A DNA stretch of 64,000 nt from Ancistrus triradiatus (GCA_025084515.1 JAJAGP010000570.1:210001-274000); one strand, 5' to 3'; counted from the stretch's first letter, positions 10,101-20,982 are shown. Made by a program: numbers and translations. The notes: generated by a model not told the origin, from the letters alone.

Positions 10101-13100
10101 GTTAAATGTGATTCTGCATTACATTCTCATGCCTTGTTTGATGAGTTATTTTTGGCAGCTAAATGGGAAGCATAGCATAGCATAATGTCACAGTGACAGT
10201 AGAACTTAAGTGTTTCCTCAAAATAATGTATAAATAATGCTTGGGCTGTGTTAATCATGGAATTATTTCACCTGTTATACACGCCAGTGGTCTGAAATCC
10301 ACATCTTTCCACTGCATTGTTACACTAAGGAGAGACACTGGCCAAACTTTAAAGGTGACCTTGTACCAAAAGTTAAGAGTCCCCTGGGGTCTTAATGTCT
10401 GTGATGTGCTTTGGTCGTAATACCACAAGGATCAAGCGTCAGGGCTCCTATCTCACTGTGTCTAAATAGTGCTTTTCAGAAAGACCAGTTTTGAATGTCT
10501 GCTCCTTTAAAAGATCATAAGCCTCTATTCACCCCACCCTCTCAGTGGTTCTAACCGAATCATAAACTTCTTTTGAATCTCTATAAAATTGGCAGCAACA
10601 AACACTCTGAAGACATCTTACACCTGTTCTCTAATTTGTCTTGCAGACATTCAACAAATTAACAGAATTTCACGTAATTATGGATCGTAAAGCAATTAAC
10701 CTTGAAGAAAATTACGTGTAAGATATTACCTTTACATTTTGCAGCATTTAGCAGATGCCCTTATCCAAAAGCAATTTACAGAAGTGCATTGTGTCTTTCT
10801 TACTAGACATTACCTCATGATAGCACGGATAAGGAATAGTCCAACAACACAATCCAGCTAAAATCCTGTTAGGGTATTACCTCAGCTGTTGCCAAAGATG
10901 CACACAATTATTTTTTTATTTACTTACTTTTCCCTCTTTTGGATTTTTTCAAGGACAGTTGGTAGTTAATCCCACTTTTCAGGAATGTGTCTCTGTCAGT
11001 CCTGTATTGTAATCCAGGTTGGAAAAGATTGCGGTCAACCCAAAATCACGACTGTGTTAACATTACATGCTTTATGCTAGAATGTTAATTTGCATTACAC
11101 AGATTACACCAGTATGCCACACCATAGTACGGTACAAAATTGGTTGATCAATACCTGTCTCCCAATTCAATTTGGAGTTACTATGGCACACTTGTAAATT
11201 TGCAGTAGTGATCATTTTCATGGTGGACTTTTTTGCATAATGCAGTTTGAAATACTGAGCGACATCTGAATGGCTTTTGAACCCTGTGTTTTATGACCTA
11301 GGCAGCCCACATGAGTTTGTCTTCTTTTACAGATTGTGGTTTGGTAGGCACTCCAGATACCCACATGTATGTGCACGAGCACTGAAAATTGAGTTTTACA
11401 TATGTCCCCTGTACACTAATGTTACATGCTATTTACATTTACAGCATTCACAAGAAGTTAGGGAAGTGCTTTGTATTCTTCTTAGTGTACTTTACTTCAG
11501 GCTAGCACAAATAGTGTACATCCCAAAAACACTGTTTAATTAAAGCCCTGTTTGGAGTTAGTGTAAGTAAAACAAACGCATTAAAAAGGACGTGACCAAT
11601 ACCCCTTTTTAAGTGAAACTGGGTTCCCACCTGGGTACAGAGAAGTTATGAGTTATGGCTCCAGTTTGAGTTATTCGATCTTTATTGGTGCATTTCTTGC
11701 AAATACAAGAGCATGGTATTGGGCTGATACCAGTATTAATGTCAATGCATACTTAATGTGGAAGAAACCATAAGAAGAACCAGGTACTAATGGGGAACCC
11801 ATCCAATTCCAGTTGAAGACCAATTGATGATTAATGAACTCCTCGTGTAGCCAAAGAAACCAGACAGTAGCTATATAAAAAGTTTATTCTTAACTGTATT
11901 CTTATAGATTTTGCAGTTATTCCTTAATTTTCTGCTTGTTTTCTTGTAATATATATAATTACATGAACAACTCTTTAGGTTTTCTAATGAGAGAGGACAT
12001 GGAAGAAAATGTCTGGAACACTACAGTAATGTTTTGTTGATCAGTACTATATCAAATCTGTGTTATAGTCTATCAAGATTTACTTTTTCTAGAATGAAAA
12101 GACAGTTTTGCCATGCAAGCCACCACTAACACTATTTTATGCCCACTGCATGTCTGATCTTGTCACCAAGCTACAGTCCCCTTACTGACACTCCTGGTGA
12201 AGATGAGTAAAAAGGGTTATGAGCAATTCACGTGTTCATGAATTAGCTTAATCTGGCAATGACAAAAATACAGCCTGTATTTGAAGTAAATTTAGTCTGA
12301 GGGGGAAAAAGAGTTGTTTAACAAAGCCACATATGGCACAATTGTTGGCACCCTTAGAAATGTTTATAAACAATGTAACTGAAGCAATTTTTCCATTTAT
12401 AGTTTACTTTAAGGCAGTCATGAAGCTTTCCAGAAGCAATCCTTATCTTCCTGTTTGGCTGCGGTGTGTGTTTGTGTATACAGATATGCATGAGATGACA
12501 CAGAGCTCAAAGTCTCTTAGTGATTTTTCAAAATAAAATAGACAAGTGAACACAATTCAAATAAGAGAAAATACTAGAATACTTACAAAGAAGGATGACT
12601 CCATTGAAAAGAACTTCATGGCTACTGTTGGTGGAGGGTCTGTGATGTTGTGGTGTTTTTCCTCCAAGGCTTTGGGAACCTCATTAGAGTACATGGCATC
12701 ATAAACTTTGTACATCAAATTGAAAAAAAAAAGACTTGCTGAATATGGAATCGTGTTTCTGCCAAAGGCTTCTCAGTCTCTTGATCTAAACCCCATAGAA
12801 AACCTGAGGGGTGAGCTAAAGAAGAGGGTGCACAAGAAATTACCCAGGACCCTCGATGGTCTGGAGAGATTTTGTGAATTCCCTGCTCTGTATTGTCCAA
12901 CCTTATACGATGTTATAAAATAAATGTTTTGTAAGTGCTCTTTAATTTGGAAATAAATTTCGTATAACCCTTTTTAACTGATCTTTTCCAGAGGTGCCTG
13001 TAATTGTGGAGGGAGCTATAGCGATACACTTTAAGTTGCCCTGTTCATGGTACATGTAGATAAAATTTATCAAGTTTTCTGTTAATAATAAGTAGCTATT

Positions 13101-16100
13101 TTTCGAAGAACTAGCAGGATTCACACTTTCTGGTTGTGTTTTAGTAATTGACTTAAACCTTTAAGCATAATTAGTAAGGTTTTTGCAGTTGTTATTTAAA
13201 CCTGATATTGTGTTTAAATTTAGCAAATTGTATTAATGTTTTCTTTTTTCCCCCTATAGGTTGATGTTTTTAGGGAACGAATCACATCAGAGGTAAGTTA
13301 CGACGTTTAAAATTGATGTTAAATTTCTGTGATTGCTTCTGATGCATTTTTCTGCATTTAGGCTGAAGATCTGGTTGCAAGTTTTTTCCCAAAGAAATTA
13401 TTAGAATTGGACCATTTTCTGAAGGTAAGCTTGTTTAAGGTTTATACCATCTCCCGTAAAGACAATTATGTAATGCTAGAGACCTCATCTAGCAGTAGTT
13501 GGCAGGTTGTCTTTCAGTTTCTTTATCATTGTTATTATATTATTAAAAATTCACACGTTTTCAGGATCCTGTGATAAACATTCGAGACCTGAAAGAAATT
13601 CATTCTGAGATCAATTTAGCCGTGCCAGACCCAATTCTGCTTTCAGACATCCATGATGGACTTGAAGGGGTAAGTGTTTTTCTTGGTGCTTCATTCACAA
13701 AATGTTACAAGTATTCACATGTAAAGCACTTACCATTTAACCAAATTAACTCTTAAACGTAACTACTTTGGTGTTTTCTGTATGAAATTTCAGTAACAAA
13801 TCTTGTTTCCAATAACTGAAAGTATAAGCAATTAATGATGTGCTTTTGTTTATTTAGTAAACCATAACAATAAGAACCTTTTATAGAAAATGAACATGTT
13901 TTAACACTGAACACTTGAGATGCAGGCGTTATGATGAATTGTAATTGGAAATCGGGTTTACCATCAAAAAAACTTTCCAAGTTTAATGATGTGCTCCATC
14001 CCTCCCCCTCCAAATGTAAACATTCTGTATTGTATAAAAACACAAGTGCATGTTAAGAGGTTAATTTCAGTTGCTGTAGTGTTGTAACTTTCTGGGTAAC
14101 ATGTGCAGCAGCTAACCATGAGTCATTCCATCAACAGCAAAATGCCAAAAAGAGAAAGCTTGAAGATGGAACAGGAGATGACAAAGGTGAGCACTACATT
14201 ATGAGGGCTTTTGCAGACTTTGCTTTCTTAAGCCTAAATTTGCACAAGCTTCCCAAAGAGTGACAACTGAGCGATCCCTAATCGCAGAAGCTGCTAGATG
14301 TTCCAGGGCTTTTTGAAATGACTAGCAATCAGTGTGGTAGTTTGAGTGTACCAGTGATTTGTTACAAACACTACAATAACCAAGAACTACACAAGAGAAG
14401 AGCGAAACAGAAGAACTCTATGAAAAACATTGACCAAATACAAGACATGTTTGAAACTGCATATACTACCATTCTAAGTAGGAATTAATATACCAGCTAC
14501 TATGTTGTTACCATTTTAAATATGGTGTTTATTTGGAACACAGCCCTTTAGCTTGCCAAATACAATGAGACTTGGATTTTATGACCACCCTTTAGGGAAC
14601 ATTTTTTTAATGCTGATTTAAAGTATGCAACCTGGTAATTGACTTTGTAAAGTGGACAGTAAAGAAGTGAATGTAATTGTTACTATACTGAAGTATCTTT
14701 ACTGAAGTATTTTCATTTTGGGTAACTCTTTAATTTAACTCCACTACATTTCAAAGTCAAATCTTTGTACTCCACTACATGTGCAATCTGGCGTTCCTTT
14801 TGGCTTGTGTGTGCATAAAACGTAACATATAAAAATGAGTGACAAGCAGGCACACCAGTCAGGGTATAGTGTGCACTTTGAACTTGTTTTGACATGTTGG
14901 ACTGATTGGTGACATTCTGTTAAAACATGAGGTGTCCTAACAGTGACTCTAGTCTTTTCATCAACAATTCATTGGTTAAGCAAGTATGTTGTTGCAAAAA
15001 TGATAATAGGACACTACAGCCATAAATAATCATGGTACTTTCACGTTTGACATACAAGTACATTTGACTTGTAATTGTACTCAGTTGGAGGTTTACTTCA
15101 TCCACCACTGTGGGTGTCACAGTGGCTCGCTGGGTATCACTGTCGCTTCACAGCAAGAAGGTCCTGGGTTCAATACCCAGGTGGACCAGTCTTAATCATT
15201 TCTGTGTGGAGTTTGCATAGTCCTCCATCACACTGGGTTCAATGCCGGTGATCTGGTTTGTACACACACATCTCTTGCGCACACACGCAGTGGGGCAAAA
15301 AAGTATTTAGTCAGCCACTGATTGTGCAAGTTCCTCTACTTAGAAAGATGAGGGAGGTCTGTAATTTTCATCATAGCTACACTTCAACTATGAGAGACAA
15401 AATGAGAAAAAAATAATCCAGGAAATCACATTGTAGGATTTTTAAAGAATTTAATTGTAAATTATGGTGGAAAATAAGTATTTGGTCAATACTGGCTAGG
15501 CCACTCCAGAACCTTGAAATGCTTTTTATGGAGCCACTCCTTCGTTGCCTGAGCGGTGTGTTTGGGATCATTGTCATGCTGGAAGACCCAGCCACGTTCC
15601 ATCTTCAACGATACATGGCCCCGTTCATTCTTCCCTTAACACGGATCAGTTGTCCTGTCCCACTTGCAGAAAAACACCATGATGTTTCCACCCCAATGCT
15701 TCACAGTAGGTATGGCGCAACTCAGCATTCTTCTTCCTCCAAACACGGCGAGTTGAGTTTTTACCAAAAAGTTCTATTTTGGTTTCATCTGACCACATGA
15801 TATTCTCCCAATCCTCTTCTGGATCATCCATATGCTCTCTGGCAAACTTCAGACGGGCCTGGACATGTACTGGCTTAAGCAGGGGGGCACGCCTGGCACT
15901 GCAGGATCTGAGTCCCTCTCGGCGTAGTGTATTACTGATGGTAGCCTTTTGTTACTTTGGTCCCAGCTCTCTGCAAGGTCATTCATCAGGTCCCTCCGTG
16001 TAGTTTCTGGGACTTTTACTCCCTGTTCTCATGATCATTTTGACCCCACAGGATGAGATCTTGCGTGGAGCCCCCAGATCGAGGGAGATTATCAATGGTC

Positions 16101-16601
16101 TTGTATGTCTTCCTTTTTCTTACAATTGCTCCCACAGTTGATTTATTCACAGCAAACCTGCTTGCCTATTGTAGATTCACTCTTCCCAGCCTGGTGCACA
16201 ATTTTCTTCCTGGTGTCCTTCGAAGCTCTTTGGTCTTGGCCATGGTTGAGTTTAGAGTCTGACTGTTTTGAGGCTGTGGACAGGTGTCTTTTAAACAGAT
16301 AATGAGGTCAAACAGGTGCCATTAATACAGGTAACGAGTGGAGGACAGAAGAGCTTCTTAAAGAAGAAGTTACAGGTCTGTGAGAGCCAGAAATCTTGCT
16401 TGTTTGTGGGTGACCAAATACTTATTTTCCACCATGATTTACAATTAATTTCTTTAAAAATCCTACAATGTGATTTCCTGGATTTTTTCTCATTTAGTCT
16501 CTCATAGTTGAAGTGTAGCTATGATGAAAATTACAGACCTCTCTCATCTTTCTAAGCAGGAGAACTTGCACAATCAGTGGCTGACTAAATACTTTTGCCC
16601 C

Positions 16602-16686
<85 letters not shown>

Positions 16687-19600
16687 TTTTATATATACAC
16701 AAATAATCATCCACCACTGCTCACTAATACTTTTATTTCTGATTTTTGTTTTCTCCTCCCCCCATTCTTTAGATCACCTCAACATTCACATTGCATGACT
16801 TGCTGACCCACCTATGTTTCTGTTATGTTTTTCCGACTTGTTTTTCAACAAATGAGCAGCTATAACAAGTGGATTTTTCTGTTTTTGACAGTCACTTGTA
16901 CAGTTTTCCCATTTGTTTGAGAGAGTGGCATTTTATGATCAGGTGCTCTGTCGCTGGTTTTGTAATGTGTGACTCAACGACTATCAGTCTTGTAGTTGTG
17001 CATTAGCCTATGATCACAAAAAGATGGATTGCTAGTGATTGAGTGGTGTGGTGAGCCCTAAGCTTAAGTCATGCTTCTCTTCTCGTCTGTAGTTGGTGGG
17101 ACCAAGGTCTATATCATGCCTGGAGGAATGATGAAGAGCAATGGCAAGCTGGTGGACCTAATTGAGAAGGTTAAGCCTGAGATCCGAACTCTCATAGAGA
17201 AATGCAATACTGTAAGTCCATGTTCCCGAATTGGGATTTTGTCAGCCACACTCTTACAGCATGATTGTAGTATGCAATTTGTATGCAACTTTCTTTTTTC
17301 CCCCTCTCTAAGGTCAAGATGTGGGTACAGTTATTGATTCCAAGAATAGAAGATGGCAACAATTTTGGCGTTTCAATCCAGGTACAGTAAAAAGGTTTTA
17401 TCAGTAATTCATTTGTTTGTTGTGATCAGTGATGAATGCTTCAAAGGTCACCGGGTTTGATTTCTGGTTTGGACTGTGCCTGTGTGGATTTTGTGTCCTC
17501 CCCATGTCTGTGTTGGTTTTCTCTGGGTACTCTGGTTTCTTCCCTCAGTGCAGTTACATGTTTAGTCAATTGATGACTCACTGTGTCTGGTCCCCTGTGA
17601 TGGATTGGTGCATTGTCCAGGGCTGGTTGCTGCCTTGCTTGCTCTGCTACTTGCTAGATGCATGAATGAGTGATGACGTGGCTTGTTTGTCATATGTGCA
17701 TGCTGTATCATTATTTGGTAAATAAGTCTCATCAATGTTGTAGTTTTTAAAATTACGATTATCATCGCTTTTCTTTTACCTTTTGCAGGAGGAGACCGTA
17801 GCTGAGCTCAGAACAGTGGAGGGTGAGGCAGCATCGTATCTGGACCAGATATCCAGGTATTGCCTTGTTTTTTGCTTTTGCTAAAAGAATGTTAGCTTTC
17901 TCAGTCATCTGGTTCTGAACTGATCGTGCTTGAAATAAGTTAGATGCTTGTTATCACTAAGTTTATATTCAACTGGTGTGGAGCAGTCAGAACACCTTTC
18001 CCACCATGGATGACCATAAAACAGATTTAAATAGAATAGAAACATTGAGAATTTCCACTTTTCACTGATGTTTCGCTCCTTTAATCTCTGAATATTTTGG
18101 GCTGGTGGAGCCAGCCCTTGGATCCTTGCTTTCCCCGTGCCTTGTTCCTTCTGTGGAACCAGAGCCAAAAGCTCCCTTTTTCTGCCTTCTCTCCCAGGTG
18201 TTTTAGAGCCTTCCACAGCTTGGAGCCTGTGATTCCAAGAGAATTCAGGAACCAATGTTTGGGTAATCCAGTGTAACCTCCGCACCCACCTGCCACTGGA
18301 TAGGTGAACGTCCTCCACCCTTCTTGTGAGCCCACAGCTGACAGCTGTGTACTTTCCTTCTTTCTGTCAAAAGAAGGAATGGAACAGTTACTTACCGAAA
18401 TCCTAGTAGAGGTGGACCAGAGCACAGTATCTGGCCAATGGGAGATTGCAGTGATCTAGGTCATCGAGGTCATCTCTCATGTTCTGAACCTCTCCCCCTT
18501 GTGGCCACTGTGATATTTCAGCCATTTTATAGGATTTTGTTTTAAGTTTTTGGTGCCTTTTGAAACACATAGTAGAAGGAGCAAGTGCTTCAAATGGCAA
18601 GTTCAAGTATTAAAAGGGCCCATACGTTAGAGCAGAAAATCAGATAGTGGGGTCTGACACCTTTTAATTGAAGTGTGAGTGAATTAAAGCATAGATGTTT
18701 CACATCTTCATTGCGAGAATAAAATAATTATTTTGATCCGTGTTAAAGATTCTGTAAGGGTGATTTTTAGATTATGTGGAAAGGATGGTGTTCAGCTGTT
18801 ACTCTTGTTCTCTGCTTCATGTACACAGATACTACATCACAAGAGCAAAGCTGGTTTCCAAAATAGCCAAATACCCACATGTGGTAAGTGGAATATTCTG
18901 TCATGCTGATTAGGGCTGCAACCAACAACTATTATTGTAGTTGAATAATCTTATCGATTATTAAAATGTAATCTATGGATTATTGTCGCACAGTTACTTG
19001 ATGGATTTTATTTAGCTGTCAGCTCTTAGGGTGTGTTCACACTTAAAATGGACCCTGGTGTGATTGCTCCCTTAGTGCGGTTCATTTGAACAAGTGTGAG
19101 CGCTGCCATCCGTACCTTAGTGTGCACCAAACAGGTGGACTGGGACCAATTGAATAGGTGGGTCTCAGTCCACTTCCAAATGAGCTCTTGTGCGGTTCGA
19201 GTGATGTGAAAGCAGCACGGACCAAAGACGCGTGCACGAAACCAAACAGAGACTGACGTTACAAGAAGTGACCCATAATTTAATATAACTGATATAAGAT
19301 GATATAACAGTTATGAAACAAATGTAGTCCTGGCTATGTTAAAGAGCTGGACTTGATTCTTTCATTCCAAAGGACAGAACATTCGAGCTTACCTGCATCT
19401 TCTTTTTATAGGAGGTATGCTTCCCCTATAAACGTCAGTACCGCCGTCTGCTTGCAGCACGCATTCTTTTATGAGCGTAACGGAGGAGTTAGATCGTAGG
19501 ATGTTTGTGAGGTATCAGCTTGTAGAAATGGCAGCAAATATTAAGCAATCCCTTGAGCATGTTTAGCCCAGAACACAGCATTGTTGTGGAAGTTCAGTCT

Positions 19601-20297
19601 CAAATGTCATAAAAGCTGTCCAATCAGTATGGGACCTAATTCATATACTTAGTGTCATTGTGAATGCTAAGAGAACAATGCATAATTTTCTGCTTCGGTC
19701 CGGACCAAATAAAAAGAAACTACAAATATGAACACACCCTTAAATCATAACTTTTTATCCTGATCCTTTGTATTGAGGTCAGCTAGAGGAACTTCTAGAA
19801 TTCTGGGCCAGTAGAGTTCAGGCTGAGGGTCATGTACTGGAACTCTAAACGTATTCTAAGCTGTGGTAGTCTAGTGGTTAAGGTACTGGACTATGGACTA
19901 GAAGGTCCAGGGTTCAAATCCTACCTCCAGCCAGCTGCCACTGTTGGGTCCTTGAGCAAGACCCTTAATCCACAATTGCTTGTATTGTAAGACTGTACCA
20001 ATTGTAAATGTTTTTGGGTTTTTTCCTCTTGAACAGGAGGACTATCGGCGCACGGTAACAGAGATCGATGAGAAGGAGTACATCAGTCTCAAGATCATAG
20101 TGTCGGAACTGAGAAATCAATATGTAAGTTTCTGAAAGGTGCAGCTTACTGGTGACGCTTTTATGCCATGTCTGGATGTAATGACACTGATCTTTTTAAA
20201 CGTCCTCGTTTCACAGGTGACTTTACATGACATGATCCTGAAGAATATTGAGAAGATAAAGCGGCCACGAAGCAGCAATTCTGATGCTCTCTACTAA
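7114..20297 (+). CDS. psme3: Proteasome activator complex subunit 3 (PA28-gamma / REG-gamma), complete
   Basis: Forms a heptameric cap on the 20S proteasome in the nucleus, driving ubiquitin- and ATP-independent degradation of regulatory proteins. Eleven coding exons (7114-7155, 13260-13292, 13362-13424, 13565-13669, 14138-14186, 17093-17211, 17313-17381, 17789-17856, 18829-18883, 20037-20123, 20217-20297) join into 256 codons plus TAA, against about 254 aa in human PSME3. The N-terminus is MSSLLKVDSDIKSK. The 11S activation-loop region IPRIEDGNNFGVSIQ, the RAKLVSKIAKYPHV segment, and the C-terminus RPRSSNSDALY (tail that docks in the 20S alpha ring) are near-identical to human. A basic KKRKLE patch in the variable insert is a likely NLS. 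It differs from PSME1/2 by the gamma-type insert and C-terminus. The first intron is 6.1 kb. Convergent with skap1. Confidence 0.97.
8145..8325 (+). mobile_element. SINE (family A, tRNA-derived)
   Basis: A-box-like GGTAGCCTGGCGGTTAAGG, B-box GGGTTCAAATGCC, and the family 3' tail with GGGCGTCTGCTAAAT. Same family as copies at 19859, 24050, 42515, 49520, 50137, 59158 and 59555. Confidence 0.85.
8405..8745 (+). mobile_element. SINE (family B), near full length
   Basis: Ordered family blocks: CAGTGGGTACCACTATCGCC, GATGTTCTCCCCATG, GTGGGTTTTCTCTGGGTGCC, TGATGGATTGGCACCCTGTC, and the 3' end GGATAAGAAAATGAATGAA. Mildly diverged. Confidence 0.8.
10735..10870 (+). mobile_element. SINE/LINE-type 3' tail fragment
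   Basis: Starts GCATTTAGCAGATGCCCTTA then TCCAAAAGCAATTTACAGAA, the shared 3' tail of many fish tRNA-SINEs. The 5' tRNA-like part is missing. Confidence 0.65.
12325..13020 (+). mobile_element. Tc1-like element, internally deleted
   Basis: Left end contains ACAATTGTTGGCACCCTTA and right end GAGGTGCCTGTAATTGTGGA, partly inverted copies. Between them, plus-strand transposase remnants include GGGSVMLWCFSS near 12630 and LDLNPIENLRGELKKRV near 12783, the Tc1 motif around the last catalytic acid. About half the coding region is missing. Confidence 0.75.
13260..13292 (+). CDS. psme3: psme3 exon 2
   Basis: 33 nt encoding VDVFRERITSE, identical to human over FRERITSE. Acceptor CCCTATAG, donor GTAAGT. 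Confidence 0.95.
13362..13424 (+). CDS. psme3: psme3 exon 3
   Basis: 63 nt encoding AEDLVASFFPKKLLELDHFL plus K; one conserved 11S helix segment. Preceded by a 69-nt intron. Confidence 0.95.
13565..13669 (+). CDS. psme3: psme3 exon 4
   Basis: 105 nt encoding DPVINIRDLKEIHSEINLAV then PDPILLSDIHDGLEG, aligning with human EPILNIHDLTQIHSDMNLPV. Phase 0 both ends. Confidence 0.95.
14138..14186 (+). CDS. psme3: psme3 exon 5 (gamma-specific insert, NLS)
   Basis: 49 nt encoding QNAKKRKLEDGTGDDK plus one base. This is the variable region of the family; the KKRKLE run fits the nuclear location of PA28-gamma. The borders are less conserved than those of other exons, but frame and splice sites fit. 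Confidence 0.85.
14665..15105. mobile_element. possible degenerate hAT-type MITE
   Basis: Contains TTTAACTCCACTACATTTCA, a repeated TACTCCACTACAT, and an outer TTGTAATTGTACTCAGTTGG. These resemble the interior of fish hAT non-autonomous elements such as the one at 50681-51445. Ends and target duplication are not clear. Confidence 0.35.
15117..15262 (+). mobile_element. SINE (family B), 5' part
   Basis: GTCACAGTGGCTCGCTGGGT followed by CTTCACAGCAAGAAGGTCCT and GGGTTCAATACCCAGG, the tRNA-like head of family B. It is interrupted before the Tc1 copy at 15288. Confidence 0.7.
15288..16605 (-). mobile_element. Tc1-like DNA transposon, inverted copy of the 1441-3019 family
   Basis: 1.32-kb element; left end CAGTGGGGCAAAAAAGTATT, right end AATACTTTTGCCCCACTG. 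The minus strand keeps DDPEEDWENIMWSDETKIEL and FGKNSTRRVWRKK (15646-15831), the Tc1 block with the first/second catalytic acid region. Other frames are shifted, so it is non-functional. Located in psme3 intron 5, opposite in orientation to the copy in nbr1. Confidence 0.92.
16604..16684. repeat. (GT)n microsatellite, about 40 units
   Basis: Pure GT tract that begins within the last bases (CACTG) of the Tc1 right inverted repeat. Confidence 0.98.
17093..17211 (+). CDS. psme3: psme3 exon 6
   Basis: 119 nt encoding (V)GGTKVYIMPGGMMKSNGK then LVDLIEKVKPEIRTLIEKCN and T. Matches human GTKVFVMPNGMLKSN...KVKPEIRLLIEKCNT. Acceptor CTGTAG, donor GTAAGT. Confidence 0.96.
17313..17381 (+). CDS. psme3: psme3 exon 7 (activation loop)
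   Basis: 69 nt encoding VKMWVQLLIPRIEDGNNFGV then SIQ, identical to human as recalled. It carries the 11S activation loop that opens the 20S gate. Confidence 0.97.
17437..17672 (+). mobile_element. SINE (family B) fragment in psme3 intron 7
   Basis: Diverged family B blocks in order: GTCCTCCCCATGTCTGTGTT, GGTTTTCTCTGGGTACTCTG, and CCTGTGATGGATTGGTGCAT. Confidence 0.7.
17789..17856 (+). CDS. psme3: psme3 exon 8
   Basis: 68 nt encoding EETVAELRTVEGEAASYLDQ then IS and two bases of R. One residue differs from the human segment (E/G). Acceptor TTTTGCAG, donor GTATTG. Confidence 0.96.
18458..18472 (+). promoter_or_regulatory. DR3-type nuclear-receptor half-site repeat
   Basis: Two perfect AGGTCA half-sites separated by TCG (direct repeat spaced by 3) in psme3 intron 8. 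This arrangement is the classic VDR/RXR type; occupancy is unknown and it could be chance. Confidence 0.35.
18829..18883 (+). CDS. psme3: psme3 exon 9
   Basis: 55 nt completing R and encoding YYITRAKLVSKIAKYPHV, identical to human. It includes the lysine-rich segment lining the channel that shapes PA28-gamma peptidase selectivity. Confidence 0.96.
19029..19739. mobile_element. PIF/Harbinger-like MITE
   Basis: 711-bp element with inverted ends GGGTGTGTTCACAC and (T)GAACACACCC, flanked by a TTA duplication (19026-19028 and 19740-19742), the TWA target signature of Harbinger. No transposase ORF. Located in psme3 intron 9. Confidence 0.75.
19859..20015 (+). mobile_element. SINE (family A) abutting the psme3 exon 10 acceptor
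   Basis: GGTAGTCTAGTGGTTAAGGT, TCCAGGGTTCAAATCC and GGGTCCTTGAGCAAGACCCT blocks. Its end is about 20 nt upstream of the exon 10 AG (20035-20036), leaving only a T-rich tract between. Confidence 0.88.
20037..20123 (+). CDS. psme3: psme3 exon 10
   Basis: 87 nt encoding EDYRRTVTEIDEKEYISLKI then IVSELRNQY; near-identical to human. Acceptor TTGAACAG, donor GTAAGT. Confidence 0.97.
20217..20297 (+). CDS. psme3: psme3 exon 11 with stop
   Basis: 81 nt encoding VTLHDMILKNIEKIKRPRSS then NSDALY and TAA. The SSN-x-x-LY terminus distinguishes PA28-gamma from alpha and beta. Confidence 0.97.
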   Translation: MTLHDMILKNIEKIKRPRSSNSDALY

Positions 20298-20982
20298 GAA
20301 CTGTTACCTTCTCATTTTGTCCCTAACCTTTATTTTTTATTTTTAGCTAGTCCTCTATGGGACTAGCTGAAATCTTGGGCTGGCTCTAAGGAAACCATTC
20401 AAATCAGGCCAAGCTACCTCCATCAGGCCTGATACAACATGTCACTAATTACAGGACTGTCATATATATATGATCACAATTTTAAACCCTTTGAAAACCC
20501 TATTTGTTTTGCTAGTGGCAGTTAATGTACGGAGACCAGAGACTGAATGTGCGTCCTGAAGAACATGCCTCAGTTGGTTGTCTTGTTATTTAATTAAAGA
20601 TTGGTCTTAACAGTGGAGTTCCTTTTATGACACAATACCAAATGCAGTGTGTATAGCCCTTTAGAGGGTTCTAAGGCATTTGACAGATTTTAGATTCGGG
20701 TTTACTGAGGTAGACGACAAAAGACACAATCAGATTATCCGGCTAAGGAAGTATGAAATTCGAATGAATGCTGTATTTTATGTAGTCAGTTGACTCCCTG
20801 TGTCTAATATCAACCTATTCTAAGTTGAAATGCTGTACTTGTGATTAATTTACGTTCGAGTCAGAAATGATTTCGTAATGAAATACAGTATTTTATGCTC
20901 TTATTTTCATTAATAGAACCAAATTTCCAAAGAGTCCTATGGCTCTTTTTGTCCAGTTTCCAGTGTGATATTGCTGAATAAA
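20298..20982 (+). other. psme3 3' UTR
   Basis: Sequence from the stop to the AATAAA hexamer at 20977-20982; no repeat seen. The end point is inferred from the signal. Confidence 0.65.
20977..20982 (+). promoter_or_regulatory. psme3 poly(A) signal
   Basis: Canonical AATAAA 680 nt after the stop, followed by a TGTTTTTCAATGTGTTGTAG U/GU-rich stretch. Confidence 0.7.

Larger units (their letters stand above)
7156..13259 (+). other. psme3 intron 1
   Basis: 6.1 kb. Contains a SINE A copy (8145-8325), a SINE B copy (8405-8745), a SINE tail (10735-10870), and an internally deleted Tc1-like element (12325-13020). The first 900 bp is richer in CpG than the rest, as expected just inside a housekeeping promoter. 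The stretches 8750-10730 and 10880-12320 show nothing recognisable beyond a possible weak SINE tail near 11430. Confidence 0.8.

Noticed and set aside
16595..16806. ORFs reading runs of Cys-Val
   Set aside because: Pure translation of the GT microsatellite; no protein.
17905..18425. 137-aa and 114-aa minus-strand ORFs in a psme3 intron
   Set aside because: No recognisable domain, overlapping frames, antisense to an intron; probably chance.
19859..20015. tRNA gene candidate (A- and B-box)
   Set aside because: Belongs to a multi-copy SINE family with a common non-tRNA tail; no intact cloverleaf acceptor stem.
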